Part shown: piece after piece, positions 53,601-61,864 of the stretch | Numbering within the stretch: position 1 is the first letter of the stretch | Layout of the letters: the number at the start of each line of letters is the position of its first letter | Assembly: GCF_024347335.1 (NCBI RefSeq) | Contig: NZ_AP025464.1 | Span: forward strand, 62,001 to 126,000 | Origin: Vibrio celticus | Lineage (GTDB): Bacteria; Pseudomonadota; Gammaproteobacteria; Enterobacterales; Vibrionaceae | Length of the DNA stretch: 64,000 nucleotides | Direction of reading: 5' to 3' | Translations under genes and position numbers: made by a program | Notes under the pieces: model-generated | What the model saw: the letters and a program-made list of their open reading frames with translations, nothing else | Database searches by the model: none | Told to the model about the DNA's origin: nothing

Positions 53601-53968
53601 ATGGTAAAAGGTACATCACTATCAGATTGTGCAGCAGTATCATTTAGCCGAGTAATCAATCGTAAAGAATGATCGCCGGAACTTGGAATATCGACCTGAT
53701 CTAAAAGAACTTGTTTTCCCTGCAATACAGAAATAGATGCGTAAGCAGAGTCAATAGTAACTTCTAGCTCAATAGCTTGAAGTGAATCTGGCGAAGCAAT
53801 ATCAACATCAACATCAATATTTTTGCCCACTTCAACAGTAGCGGGTAATGGCGTGGTTGGGTTTTGGCCTCCTGGAGGGATTTCACCGCTATCTGAGCTA
53901 CTGTTGCATCCGACTGCGGTGATAATAGCCAAAGCTAAGACGCTGTAGCCTATTTTACTAAGTGACAT
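50696..53968 (-). CDS. CRTAC1-like lipoprotein: FG-GAP propeller, ASPIC/UnbV, Big_2
   Basis: Lipoprotein of 1090 residues (MSLSKIGYSVLALAIITAVGC, lipobox AVGC) and paralog of the protein at 31968-35072. The order is the same: N-terminal domain (about 40-150), FG-GAP/VCBS repeats (about 160-690; DIEGNGFYDAILNNH, DFTNDGNLDLMLAMGG, DLNNNGLLDLVLIN, DFDNDGQQDLLLFS, DFNNSGWNDLFIHRY), ASPIC/UnbV (about 700-790, HRVGSRGEAFSQGVMNLTHFGLG), two Big_2 domains with ITLD...VASVNASGVITAKANGDAVITV and ATVTEMGVVSGTGVGEVTI, and a C-terminal domain with YHAGSN. It is divergent from an aldehyde dehydrogenase gene and shares a perfect operator palindrome with it. Function unknown; surface glycan handling is inferred. 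Confidence 0.85.
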   Translation of the reverse strand: MSLSKIGYSVLALAIITAVGCNSSSDSGEIPPGGQNPTTPLPATVEVGKNIDVDVDIASPDSLQAIELEVTIDSAYASISVLQGKQVLLDQVDIPSSGDHSLRLITRLNDTAAQSDSDVPFTIAVRTGSVRVKSMTAAPLVDVALPQFTDASQDVGLETEVSFKYGGPSIGDIEGNGFYDAILNNHNFIAPQVVTNTSGATVTVEPIFPYAQDYHGTALGDFTNDGNLDLMLAMGGANGTSPSSYILFKNDGKGGYVQVDNNGGINTPARGRAPRWVDLNNNGLLDLVLINATTPNYDGPIQLFYRNNGDGTFEQVRIPGIESTPSERVLIVDFDNDGQQDLLLFSPLSLWKNNGNFSFTNVTSERLPASAQNLYQVQAAAEVDLNNDGLFDIYLSRGLPEYQMSRKSYDYNPVTEKFDVRDDGEKGETLVDIMTEEGATLTLNELNLTYRQYDDGYPIYLGDAKEKKWVYATGFQDSQLHPDMKDAPHELDIKPKDAAGFPENRDQNGIYIGYTGNGKWKVEWVRTQDVYWNVSFSLENVTGVETDWAPTNRNVSDMLLINEGDKFVDATQEWNVPAGGNHWGVTFGDFNNSGWNDLFIHRYGFLTERVSDLLLVNNGKGQFETTTIHGAHDVTDPGHGDMGQAFDFNRNGQVDLLNGSNEEGKWYLYKNTTTSSNNYLNVDVGYSPFANIDPLGARIVLETASGTKPSHRVGSRGEAFSQGVMNLTHFGLGTSEQVDKATIIWRNGETVSFDKPALNGTLDSEDGMAPTPTGITLDREDKKLRVDETYELTPTFTPLNATPDVVYTSSNEAVASVNASGVITAKANGDAVITVTSSVASSVSQTIDISVGDFDPIYVTGIEIEHDGTPLYVGQEVTLDAALESSDPTEKPDDVSITWTTSDSAVATVTEMGVVSGTGVGEVTITATANGSETPDAVQDSITFDSEDFVGSSINFDNDWKYKTRANPINNPMEVTFKYHAGSNSVIPEGVKIYLRRLQSPSWGLVYDFAGQGTGNQYDVVPETVGSQSGTATYSLDLPSYQDNGLVPTKDLENGDFYYLYVEFLNDRGEKSDWGTQPVCITEAGDNNPC

Positions 53969-54227
53969 AACGTTTCCTTTTTAGTGTCATACAATTTCCA
54001 GCAGATAGATTAGCGCTTAGTTTTAAACTGATTTGTGACCTTTGTCTTTTGGTTATCCAAAGTTTAAATTTGATTTCCAATTTTATGAGATAGATCAACC
54101 AGTTTGGCGGTGAGTTCACTTTTTTAAGGAATTTTCGGTAATGTGACTTAGGTTATTTAGAATTGGCAAAGGTGCTGTTATCTTTTGTTCAACCAATTTT
54201 GTTGTTTAATTTAGAGGTAAGACCAAG
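53969..54227. promoter_or_regulatory. Divergent region with perfect operator palindrome
   Basis: TTTGG-TTAT-CCAAA at 54048-54061 is a perfect palindrome of the agar-regulon type, 80 bases before the CRTAC1-like gene. TCAACCAGT at 54095-54103 and TCAACCAAT at 54189-54197 are half-sites nearer to the aldehyde dehydrogenase gene. AGAGGTAA precedes its ATG. Confidence 0.72.
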
Positions 54228-55670
54228 ATGAAACGTTATCAAATGTATGTCGGCGGTGAGTGGGTTGATGCGAAAAGCAAGCAAATAGAGAGTGTGATTA
54301 GTCCATCAACGGAAGAAGTGATTGCGGAAATCCAAAATGCTGACGAGAGTGATGCTGACTGGGTTTTAGACGTAGCGAAAAAAGCCCAAGCCTCTTGGGC
54401 TCGCAAGCCCGCCAGACAACGCGCAGACATCATGCGTACCTTTGCACAACTAATTAGAGACAATAAAGAATACTTAGCCAAGTTAATCGTTAAAGAACAA
54501 GGGAAACTGCACCGTGTTGCACTGGTTGAGGTAGAGGTAACCAGTTCATTTATCGAATATGCGTGTGACTGGGCGAGGCAGATGGATGGCGATATCGTTC
54601 AGTCTGATAATGAGAATGAACAAATTATGATCCATAAAGTGCCGCGCGGCGTCGTAGTTGCGATAACCGCCTGGAACTTTCCACTCGCGTTAGCTGGTCG
54701 TAAAATTGGACCTGCGTTGGTTGCTGGTAATGCCATCGTGGTAAAACCGACGTCAGAAACGCCTTTAGCAACACTTGAGTTAGGTTATCTAGCCGAGCTG
54801 GCGGGTATTCCCGCGGGCATATTGAACATTGTCACGGGTGGGGGAAGAACACTCGGGAATGCGTTAGTTGGACATAGATTAACCAATATGGTCTCGATGA
54901 CAGGAAGTACTCCAGCAGGCCAGTCGATTATTAAAGCATCTGCCAATAATATGGCACATGTTCAGCTCGAGCTTGGTGGTAAAGCGCCTTTCATTGTCAT
55001 GGAAGATGCCAACCTTGAACAAGCGGCTGCAGCGGCTCTACACTCGCGTTTTGATAACTGTGGTCAAGTCTGTACCTGTAATGAGCGTATGTATGTGCAC
55101 AGTGGGGTTTACGACGACTTCATGCGTATTTTTGTAGATAAAGTGGCGTCAATTAAAGTGGGGGATCCAATGGATCCTTTAAGCGATATGGGACCCAAAG
55201 TGAATGCGCGTGAATTAGCGCATATGGAAAAACTTGTCGCACAAGCGATTGACGAGGGTGCGACGTTAGCTTTCGGGGGCAGCAAAATTCAAGGAGCTGG
55301 GTTTGAAAAAGGTTTTTGGTTCCAGCCAACGGTACTTACCGATGTGACTCAAACGATGACGATTGCACACGAAGAAGTGTTTGGTCCAATTTTGCCAGTC
55401 ATTCAATTTGATACGTTCGAAGAAGTGATCGGTTATGCGAACGACAGTGACTATGGTCTTGCCGCTATGGTTTGTACGAATAACATGAAATATGTTAACC
55501 GATTATTGTCTGAACTGGAGTCTGGTGAGGTATACATCAACCGTGGTCATGGTGAGCAGCACCAAGGCTTCCATAATGGGTATAAATTAAGCGGTACGGG
55601 GGGGGAGGATGGTAAATATGGTTTTGAACAATATTTAGAAAAGAAAACATTTTACCTAAACTTTAACTAA
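54228..55670 (+). CDS. AldA-like aldehyde dehydrogenase (candidate anhydro-galactose dehydrogenase), second
   Basis: Aldehyde dehydrogenase of 480 residues, related to the one at 47934-49382 but clearly different. Catalytic residues are E248 in LELGGKAPF and C282 in NCGQVCTCNERM. The stretch EYACDWARQMDGDIVQSDNENEQIMIHKVPRG and the end EQYLEKKTFYLNFN resemble E. coli AldA (lactaldehyde dehydrogenase). Two such enzymes in one agar locus suggest that one takes 3,6-anhydro-L-galactose and the other L-lactaldehyde or another aldehyde. Which is which cannot be told by eye. Confidence 0.9.
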   Translation: MKRYQMYVGGEWVDAKSKQIESVISPSTEEVIAEIQNADESDADWVLDVAKKAQASWARKPARQRADIMRTFAQLIRDNKEYLAKLIVKEQGKLHRVALVEVEVTSSFIEYACDWARQMDGDIVQSDNENEQIMIHKVPRGVVVAITAWNFPLALAGRKIGPALVAGNAIVVKPTSETPLATLELGYLAELAGIPAGILNIVTGGGRTLGNALVGHRLTNMVSMTGSTPAGQSIIKASANNMAHVQLELGGKAPFIVMEDANLEQAAAAALHSRFDNCGQVCTCNERMYVHSGVYDDFMRIFVDKVASIKVGDPMDPLSDMGPKVNARELAHMEKLVAQAIDEGATLAFGGSKIQGAGFEKGFWFQPTVLTDVTQTMTIAHEEVFGPILPVIQFDTFEEVIGYANDSDYGLAAMVCTNNMKYVNRLLSELESGEVYINRGHGEQHQGFHNGYKLSGTGGEDGKYGFEQYLEKKTFYLNFN

Positions 55671-55689
55671 TTAATTGAAAAACATCAAT

Positions 55690-55732
55690 ATAAAGCCAGT
55701 TTTATTGTTTAATCAATAGCAGGCTTTTTTAA
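55690..55732 (+). terminator. Likely terminator after the aldehyde dehydrogenase gene
   Basis: AAAGCC...TTATTG, TTTAAT, CAATAG...GGCTTT followed by TTTT. Imperfect stem about 20 bases after the stop. Confidence 0.65.
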
Positions 55733-56217
55733 TTGGATTCTGCACAACTACCTCAATAATGCCATTTCCCCTCTCGTTTATTGACTCATGTGCTTCCTTT
55801 CTAATAAGTTGTTCGATTTTTGGTCTGCTGATTTATATGTTTTGTTATACCTTTTTGATACAACAGGTATTGATGTAGGCAACATTCAGGGTTCGTAAGG
55901 AAGTTAATAAAAAAACAATAAATTCAGTTGATTGTATTATCCTCCCCCTTTTTTCTTTATTGGTACTTTTGTGACTTATGGTGTTTTTGTGCAATTTAGA
56001 GTGGCAAAAAGACGTTCGTGATCAAAATTTTCATATCAAAAAAAAATTGTAAAATCGAAATGCTACTTCCATCACGTTAAATTGGGCGACCAGTAAGTAA
56101 ACTTGTCAACATGAAGCGGGATATTGGTTAAGTGGATTTGGCGGCTGTTTAACATCAGATGTATTAGTTTCTCTATAAGTAAACCGATTAATTAACGACT
56201 TTAACGGGTAAATAAAA
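55733..56217 (+). promoter_or_regulatory. Long AT-rich promoter region of the porin-agarase operon
   Basis: No gene in about 480 bases. ATTGG-GCGA-CCAGT at 56081-56094 and ATTGGTTAA at 56123-56131 resemble the agar-regulon motif. Poly-T and poly-A tracts are common. This leader may hold further control sites, but none could be defined. Confidence 0.5.
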
Positions 56218-57669
56218 ATGAAAAGGAAAATTCTTTCACTTTCTCTTGTCGCTGCAGCGGTAAGTAGCGTATGCGCGCCGGCAGCGGCGGGTGACGCAGC
56301 GCATTTAGATGGTTTCAAATTTTCAGGCTACGGTCGTGCTGTTGTGGGCGTGACAGAAGATCAGCTTGTAAGTAAAGAAGCTGAACGTGCCAATAATGGT
56401 GTGAATATTATTCAAACTGCAGGTAACCCTTATAAACCAACTGGTAAGCTTGGAAACCAAGGCAGTCAAGCTGAACTCCATTTGGATTATGGCATAAGTG
56501 CAAACGATATGAATTGGGTTACTCATGTAAATTTATTTACAGGTGCAAGTGATTATGAAGACCCATCAAAGCCACCATCAAGTTACGTTTATCTTGATGA
56601 ATGGTGGGTACATGGTACGGGTATTTTTGATAACAGCCCAAATGCAGCGCTTTGGATGGGTAAACGGTATTACGGCCGTTACGAAGCATCATTAAACTCA
56701 TACCAACATGTTAACCAAGATGGTATTGGTGGTGGTGTTGATAACTATGATGTGGGATTTGGTCTTTTAGATCTTGGTGTAGTGAAGGATGGATTTGGTG
56801 GCTCTACGCATGAATTCTGTGAAAAAGATTCACTAGGCCAGTGTAAATCCGATTCGGTTGAAGGCTATAGTGGCGGAAATGTTTCATTTCACGTAAACCT
56901 TCACAGCGTACCTATTACCGATAACGTGAAAGGAGACGTATTCGTAAATTACGGCCGCTACTTTGGTTCTGATTCAGATATGAAATCCCACATTTCTGGA
57001 GGGGAGTACACCCGTTCGGCACGTGAAGACAACCCCGATTCATATCAAGTAGGTTTTTCTCTTAAACAAGGCGAATGGGCAGATTTTAATCGATTACTTG
57101 TACGTTACAGTCACAAAACAAGTACTTCTATGACGCAATCTTGGCTACATCGTCCGAGCTATCAATATGGTGGCTTCTTTGACGGTATGCAAGAAATTAC
57201 TGATTCGATTCGAGTTGAATACTTGCTGTCTCATGAAACTGCGTCTTATGGTGACGATGTACAAGATCTTGCGATTAACTGGGACTTACCATATGAAAGA
57301 ACTACCTGGAATCAAGCTGTAGTTCGCGGCACTTATAAATGGAATCAAAAATTCTCCACAAAGCTTGAAGTGGCATACGACCAAATGGATTTTGAAGTGA
57401 ATGCTACGGGTGCGGCGAAAGGGGGAGATGGTACTAATTCATCAGCAAAAGTTACATTAGCTCAAGATATCCATCTAGGCAATGGGTATTGGGACCGCCC
57501 AACGATTCGCTTATTTGCCACTTACGGTCAGCTCGATACCAATACTTTAGCGTTCCAAAGCTTCGACAATGGGTATAGTGATTGGCAGGCTGGTTACAAT
57601 CCATATATAACCGAAGTAGGTACTAAAAACGCGACAACTGTTGGCATTATGTTTGAAACTTGGTGGTAA
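56218..57669 (+). CDS. LamB-like outer-membrane carbohydrate porin
   Basis: Outer-membrane protein of 483 residues with signal peptide MKRKILSLSLVAAAVSSVCAPAAAG. The mature N-terminus GFKFSGYGRAVVGVT, the aromatic-rich strands (DEWWVHGTG, LWMGKRYYGRYEASLNSYQ, DVQDLAINWDL) and the terminal aromatic FETWW fit an 18-stranded maltoporin-type channel. It likely admits neoagaro-oligosaccharides into the periplasm. First gene of a probable operon: the GH50 lipoprotein follows after 60 bases and the GlyGly-CTERM protein after that. A hairpin between porin and GH50 genes probably makes porin more abundant. Confidence 0.88.
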   Translation: MKRKILSLSLVAAAVSSVCAPAAAGDAAHLDGFKFSGYGRAVVGVTEDQLVSKEAERANNGVNIIQTAGNPYKPTGKLGNQGSQAELHLDYGISANDMNWVTHVNLFTGASDYEDPSKPPSSYVYLDEWWVHGTGIFDNSPNAALWMGKRYYGRYEASLNSYQHVNQDGIGGGVDNYDVGFGLLDLGVVKDGFGGSTHEFCEKDSLGQCKSDSVEGYSGGNVSFHVNLHSVPITDNVKGDVFVNYGRYFGSDSDMKSHISGGEYTRSAREDNPDSYQVGFSLKQGEWADFNRLLVRYSHKTSTSMTQSWLHRPSYQYGGFFDGMQEITDSIRVEYLLSHETASYGDDVQDLAINWDLPYERTTWNQAVVRGTYKWNQKFSTKLEVAYDQMDFEVNATGAAKGGDGTNSSAKVTLAQDIHLGNGYWDRPTIRLFATYGQLDTNTLAFQSFDNGYSDWQAGYNPYITEVGTKNATTVGIMFETWW

Positions 57670-57680
57670 TGATTTTTTGT

Positions 57681-57704
57681 GTGGCAGTCTTCTCGGATTG
57701 CCAC
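57681..57704 (+). repeat. Intercistronic hairpin after the porin gene
   Basis: GTGGCA(GTC)...(GGAT)TGCCAC with a following T-rich CCCTCTTCTTTTT. It acts as a partial terminator or 3'-end stabiliser before the GH50 gene. Confidence 0.55.
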
Positions 57705-57729
57705 CCCTCTTCTTTTTAGGATTATAACG

Positions 57730-60594
57730 ATGAATACAAATAAAACGAAAATAGCAGTATTGCTATCTACGGTTTTAGTTGCGGGTTACGGTTGTAAATC
57801 AACACCAACCGACGATGTCAAGACGGGTGACAATACCGCAGAAGTTGCGGCGGTTTATCCTGATTTTGAATCGGATAGTTTCTTTAACTCTGCACGTGCA
57901 GAGCATGCCAAAACAAAAATCACCAGCGAAAGCGGTGTAACAGCTGGAAGCAAGGCATTACAAATCGACTTTGATGCCGTTTCAGATGCCAACAAATACA
58001 AGTACTGGCCAAACGTGAAATTCTTCCCTGCATCCGGTGAGTGGAACTGGAATGCAAAAGGTAGTTTTAAGGTTGATGTGACTAACCCTCTAGACGCGCC
58101 AGCGAACGTGATTTTTAAATTGGTTGATAACGTCGGTCAAATGGGCGCGGAAACTAATCAGTTAAATTACGCGGTCAATATTGGTGCGGGCGAAACTCAA
58201 ACTATTGAAATGTTATTTAATGGTGGTGTCCGTAAGCTAGATGGTTATTGGAATGGTGATAACCTTAACCTAAGAAAATTAGTTGAACTTCAAGTGTTTG
58301 TTCAAGGGCCAGCAGATGCCCAGAGCATTATTTTAGATAATTTAGAGTTGGTGAATTCGACCGGTGATTTTGTTGCAGCTGAAGAAAAAATTGTTGCAGC
58401 TGGTCCGGTACCAACCGTTGCTGCTATCACCAGTTTCGAAAGTGGTGAAGAGACTTTTGTGAGTGCAGAGCGCAGCAACTCGACTCAAACGCGCGTTGTT
58501 GACACTGCAGATGGTAAGGGTTTGGAGGTTAAATTCTCGGCGACAAACGCGTACCCAAATGTAACGTTTATGCCGAAAACACCATGGAATTGGTCTGATA
58601 AAGGGGACTTTAACTTAGCGTTTGATATTGAGAACCCAACAGACGACGCTATTCAAATGTTTGTCCGTGTCGACCAAGCTGAAAATGCAAACTGGGGCGG
58701 TACTGCGGACGGCGTTACTGACAGTATGTCTAGTTATATGACAATCCTACCTGGAAAGAAGTCTACGTACTACATGTCTTTGCGCGAGCTTGAAGGTCAC
58801 GTTGTCTCTGGTATGAGAAGTGAACCGCCAAAGCTATCTTATGATGCGCAGGCCATCAGTTATGGCTGGGGTGAAACGGGTCTTGATGTCTCAAACATTG
58901 ATAATGTTCAGCTGTACCTACAAAACCCGACTAAGGATGCAAAAATCGTTGTCGATTCCATTCGACTAGTTCCAAACCTTGATGCAGATACGTCGCGCTA
59001 TTCCGGTATCGTTGACCAATATGGTCAGTTCACGGGTGATGAATGGGAAGAAAAAGTCCATACCGATGAAGAGCTAAGAGAGGCCGGTAAAGAAGCGTTA
59101 GCCCAACTTGGTAATGTTAAGCCAATGGCAGATCGCTGTAAATTCGGTGGTTGGAAAGACGGCCCACGTCTTGAAGCGACAGGCTTTTTCCGTACAGAAA
59201 AAGTGGATGGCAAATGGACGATGGTTGACCCTGAGGGATGTATGTTCTTCATGACAGGGCTTGATAACGTTCGAATGGATGACACAGTAACAATTACCGG
59301 TATTGATTTTGCCAATGTTGATACTAAAGAAGGCCGTGTTGTTGCTTCTGAACTGCGCAACTCGATGTTTGAGTGGTTACCAGAAGAAAACGATCCTTTG
59401 GCGGTCAATTACGATTATGCGGGATGGATTCACTCTGGCGCATTGAAAAAAGGCGAAGTGTTCAGTTTCTATCGTGCGAACCTAATGCGTAAGTACGATA
59501 CAGACCAAGCCGAAGCAATGAAGATCTGGAAAGATGTGACGCTTGACAGAATGGTTGATTGGGGTTTCACCACACTTGGAAACTGGATTGATCCAATGTT
59601 CTTTGGTTCAGATCGTGTTGCTTATGAAGCGCATGGTTGGATTCATGGTGATCATAAACGAATCAGCACTGGTAACGATTACTGGGGACCGATTCACGAC
59701 CCATTCGATCCTGAGTTCAAAAACAGCGCTCGTGATATGGCAGACGAAGTCGCTTCACGAGTAAAAGACGATGATCAATGGCTTGTGGGTGTTTTCGTTG
59801 ATAACGAAATCAGCTGGGGCAATGTCATGAACGAAGCAAATCACTACGGTTTGGTCGTCAATGCATTGGCTTATGACGCGAAAGATAGCCCAGCGAAAAA
59901 AGTGTTTGCTGACCATCTAAAAGCGAAATACAAAACAGTAGATAAGCTTAACTCTGTTTGGGGTAGTAAGGTTGCGTCTTGGGATTCATTCAATCGCTCT
60001 TTTGACCACCGTTCAGCATTGACTGCGGGAATGAAAACGGATTACTCCGAGTTGCTGCAAATGCTGTCTGAGAAGTATTTCTCAGTAGTGCGTGGAGAAG
60101 TGAAACGTGTCCTACCTAACCACCTTTACCTAGGTGCGCGTTTTGCCGATTGGGGTGTTACACCAGAGATCGCACGAGGTGCAGCGAAGTATGTTGACGT
60201 AATGAGCTACAACCTGTACGCCAATGATCTTAATGACGGCAAAAAAGCGCATTGGAAGAAACTACTTCCTGAGCTAGATAAGCCAAGTGTCATTGGTGAA
60301 TTCCATTTCGGCGCGACCGACACTGGCCTGTTCCACGGCGGTATTGTAACGGTATCGAATCAAACTGAGCGTGCAGAAATGTACACCCAATATATGGATA
60401 GCATTGTCAAAGACCCATATTTTGTTGGCGCACATTGGTTCCAATATTTGGATTCGCCAGCGACAGGACGAGCTTGGGATGGTGAGAACTATAACATTGG
60501 TTTTGTAACGATTGCCGATGAGCCGTATGTCGAACTTATCGATGCAGCTAAGCAATTCAACGCAGATCTTTACAATAAGAGATTTGGGAAATAA
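57730..60594 (+). CDS. GH50 beta-agarase, probable lipoprotein
   Basis: GH50 enzyme of 954 residues when started at ATG 57730 (AGGA upstream); a frame from 57679 adds an unlikely 17 residues. The N-terminus MNTNKTKIAVLLSTVLVAGYGC ends in a cysteine like a lipoprotein signal, although GYGC is not a textbook lipobox. Two CBM-like domains (about 40-225 and 230-440, with WPNVKFFP, WNW and ENPTDDAIQMFVRVDQAENANWGG) precede the catalytic domain (about 455-950). The acid/base is E693 in FVDNEISWG and the nucleophile E857 in VIGEFHFGA. The architecture equals that of the GH50 at 25452-28346, so the two are paralogs with different cellular sites. Confidence 0.95.
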   Translation: MNTNKTKIAVLLSTVLVAGYGCKSTPTDDVKTGDNTAEVAAVYPDFESDSFFNSARAEHAKTKITSESGVTAGSKALQIDFDAVSDANKYKYWPNVKFFPASGEWNWNAKGSFKVDVTNPLDAPANVIFKLVDNVGQMGAETNQLNYAVNIGAGETQTIEMLFNGGVRKLDGYWNGDNLNLRKLVELQVFVQGPADAQSIILDNLELVNSTGDFVAAEEKIVAAGPVPTVAAITSFESGEETFVSAERSNSTQTRVVDTADGKGLEVKFSATNAYPNVTFMPKTPWNWSDKGDFNLAFDIENPTDDAIQMFVRVDQAENANWGGTADGVTDSMSSYMTILPGKKSTYYMSLRELEGHVVSGMRSEPPKLSYDAQAISYGWGETGLDVSNIDNVQLYLQNPTKDAKIVVDSIRLVPNLDADTSRYSGIVDQYGQFTGDEWEEKVHTDEELREAGKEALAQLGNVKPMADRCKFGGWKDGPRLEATGFFRTEKVDGKWTMVDPEGCMFFMTGLDNVRMDDTVTITGIDFANVDTKEGRVVASELRNSMFEWLPEENDPLAVNYDYAGWIHSGALKKGEVFSFYRANLMRKYDTDQAEAMKIWKDVTLDRMVDWGFTTLGNWIDPMFFGSDRVAYEAHGWIHGDHKRISTGNDYWGPIHDPFDPEFKNSARDMADEVASRVKDDDQWLVGVFVDNEISWGNVMNEANHYGLVVNALAYDAKDSPAKKVFADHLKAKYKTVDKLNSVWGSKVASWDSFNRSFDHRSALTAGMKTDYSELLQMLSEKYFSVVRGEVKRVLPNHLYLGARFADWGVTPEIARGAAKYVDVMSYNLYANDLNDGKKAHWKKLLPELDKPSVIGEFHFGATDTGLFHGGIVTVSNQTERAEMYTQYMDSIVKDPYFVGAHWFQYLDSPATGRAWDGENYNIGFVTIADEPYVELIDAAKQFNADLYNKRFGK

Positions 60595-60602
60595 TGAGAT
60601 AA

Positions 60603-60629
60603 GACCCGCGATGTTGTGTCGCGGGTTCT
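60603..60629 (+). repeat. Intercistronic hairpin before the GlyGly-CTERM gene
   Basis: ACCCGCGA, seven bases, TCGCGGGT; strong GC stem without T-run, followed by a small CTACT-CAA-AGTAG stem. Probably an mRNA stabiliser or attenuator. Confidence 0.6.
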
Positions 60630-60653
60630 ACTCAAAGTAGAAGGATTTATAGA

Positions 60654-61829
60654 ATGAAAAAACTAGTATTAGCCACATTGGTTGCGAGCGTGTTTTCAGC
60701 TCAGGCCCTTGCGAAAGATGTCTTAATTAATGGTTTTGAAGGTACTCTTGAAAGCCCAGAAGACTCGGTTGCATATTACGCAAACGAAGGTGCAGTACAT
60801 GACTTGGTGACGAGTGATTTTGCGTCTTCAGATGGCGGCAAAGTATGGGATATTGCATTTGCACCAAGCGGAGCGGCTGACTACGAGAAAGTATCTTTCG
60901 GTGGTCCTGATGGAACTGCACTCGACTTAAGCGATTACCATACTATTAAATATAGCGTTCAAAATACAGGCGATAATGCCGCTGTGTATGCGATGCGCTT
61001 AGAAGATAGTACAGGTGCCGTCTGCGATTTCTACCAAGAAGATCTCGCTACAGCAACGGACAGAACCGATACGCTAGATATGACGACGTGTGCTGACAAA
61101 ATTGATGCATCCGATGTGGTGTATTTTGCGATGTTTGCTCGTCCTTGGGACACAACCAATGCAATCAATGTTCAGGTTGAAGATGTCATAGGTGTAAAAG
61201 AAGACACGACTGAGCCGCCGGTTGGTGATGTGACGGTGGTCGAATCTTTCAGTGATATCGATGTTGGTACGGTTATTGACAATAACGCTACGTCGTTAAG
61301 CAATATGGTGTCTAGTGATTATTCCAGTGATAATGATGGTAAGTCGTGGAAGATTGATTTCGATGCTAGCCATCAAGGTACAAGTCTGTGGGGAGAGTGG
61401 GACTGGAGTGCTCGCGACACTTTTGAATTCGATGTTATCAACAACTCTGGACAAGACCTTGCTATTACGGTGAAATTGATCGCTCAGAATACAGATTGGG
61501 GCGAGAGCTATAACCTATATGGTGGAGAGACTCTTCCTTCATCTGAAGAGCCTCAGACGATCAAAGTAGACCTAGATTCTTCTGAAGCAGGTGCTAACTT
61601 TACCAAAGGCGCAGTTGGCGGAATCCAGTTTATGCTTGATATTAATCCAACGGCTCAGGTGGCTGTTTACTTCGATAACATTCTTGTTTCAGGTCAGGAT
61701 GGCGGGACGACTCCTCCAAACCCAGGTCCAGATCCAGAATACCCAGAGATCATCGGTGAAGGTGGTAGCTTTGGTAGCTTAGGTCTATTCATTGTTTCTG
61801 CTCTGGCATTCTGGCGTCGCAGAAAGTAG
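60654..61829 (+). CDS. Secreted CBM-like two-domain protein with GlyGly-CTERM anchor
   Basis: Protein of 391 residues with signal peptide (MKKLVLATLVASVFSAQALA). It has two strand-rich domains (about 22-180 and 198-350). The second (WGEWDWSARDTFEFDVINNSGQDLAITVKLIAQNTDWGES) resembles the accessory domains of the neighbouring GH50 enzymes (WNWSDKGDFNLAFDIENPTDDAIQMFVRV). A Pro/Gly linker leads to EGGSFGSLGLFIVSALAFWRRRK: a Gly-Gly motif, hydrophobic helix and basic tail, that is, the GlyGly-CTERM signal cleaved by rhombosortase in Vibrio. No catalytic domain is seen. It may bind agar at the cell surface. Third gene of the porin operon. Confidence 0.82.
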   Translation: MKKLVLATLVASVFSAQALAKDVLINGFEGTLESPEDSVAYYANEGAVHDLVTSDFASSDGGKVWDIAFAPSGAADYEKVSFGGPDGTALDLSDYHTIKYSVQNTGDNAAVYAMRLEDSTGAVCDFYQEDLATATDRTDTLDMTTCADKIDASDVVYFAMFARPWDTTNAINVQVEDVIGVKEDTTEPPVGDVTVVESFSDIDVGTVIDNNATSLSNMVSSDYSSDNDGKSWKIDFDASHQGTSLWGEWDWSARDTFEFDVINNSGQDLAITVKLIAQNTDWGESYNLYGGETLPSSEEPQTIKVDLDSSEAGANFTKGAVGGIQFMLDINPTAQVAVYFDNILVSGQDGGTTPPNPGPDPEYPEIIGEGGSFGSLGLFIVSALAFWRRRK

Positions 61830-61835
61830 TACTCG

Positions 61836-61864
61836 ATAAGGCAGCCGTACGGCTGCCTTTTTCC
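61836..61864 (+). terminator. Terminator after the GlyGly-CTERM gene
   Basis: AAGGCAGCCG, TA, CGGCTGCC, TTTTT. Strong GC stem 8 bases after the stop. Confidence 0.92.
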
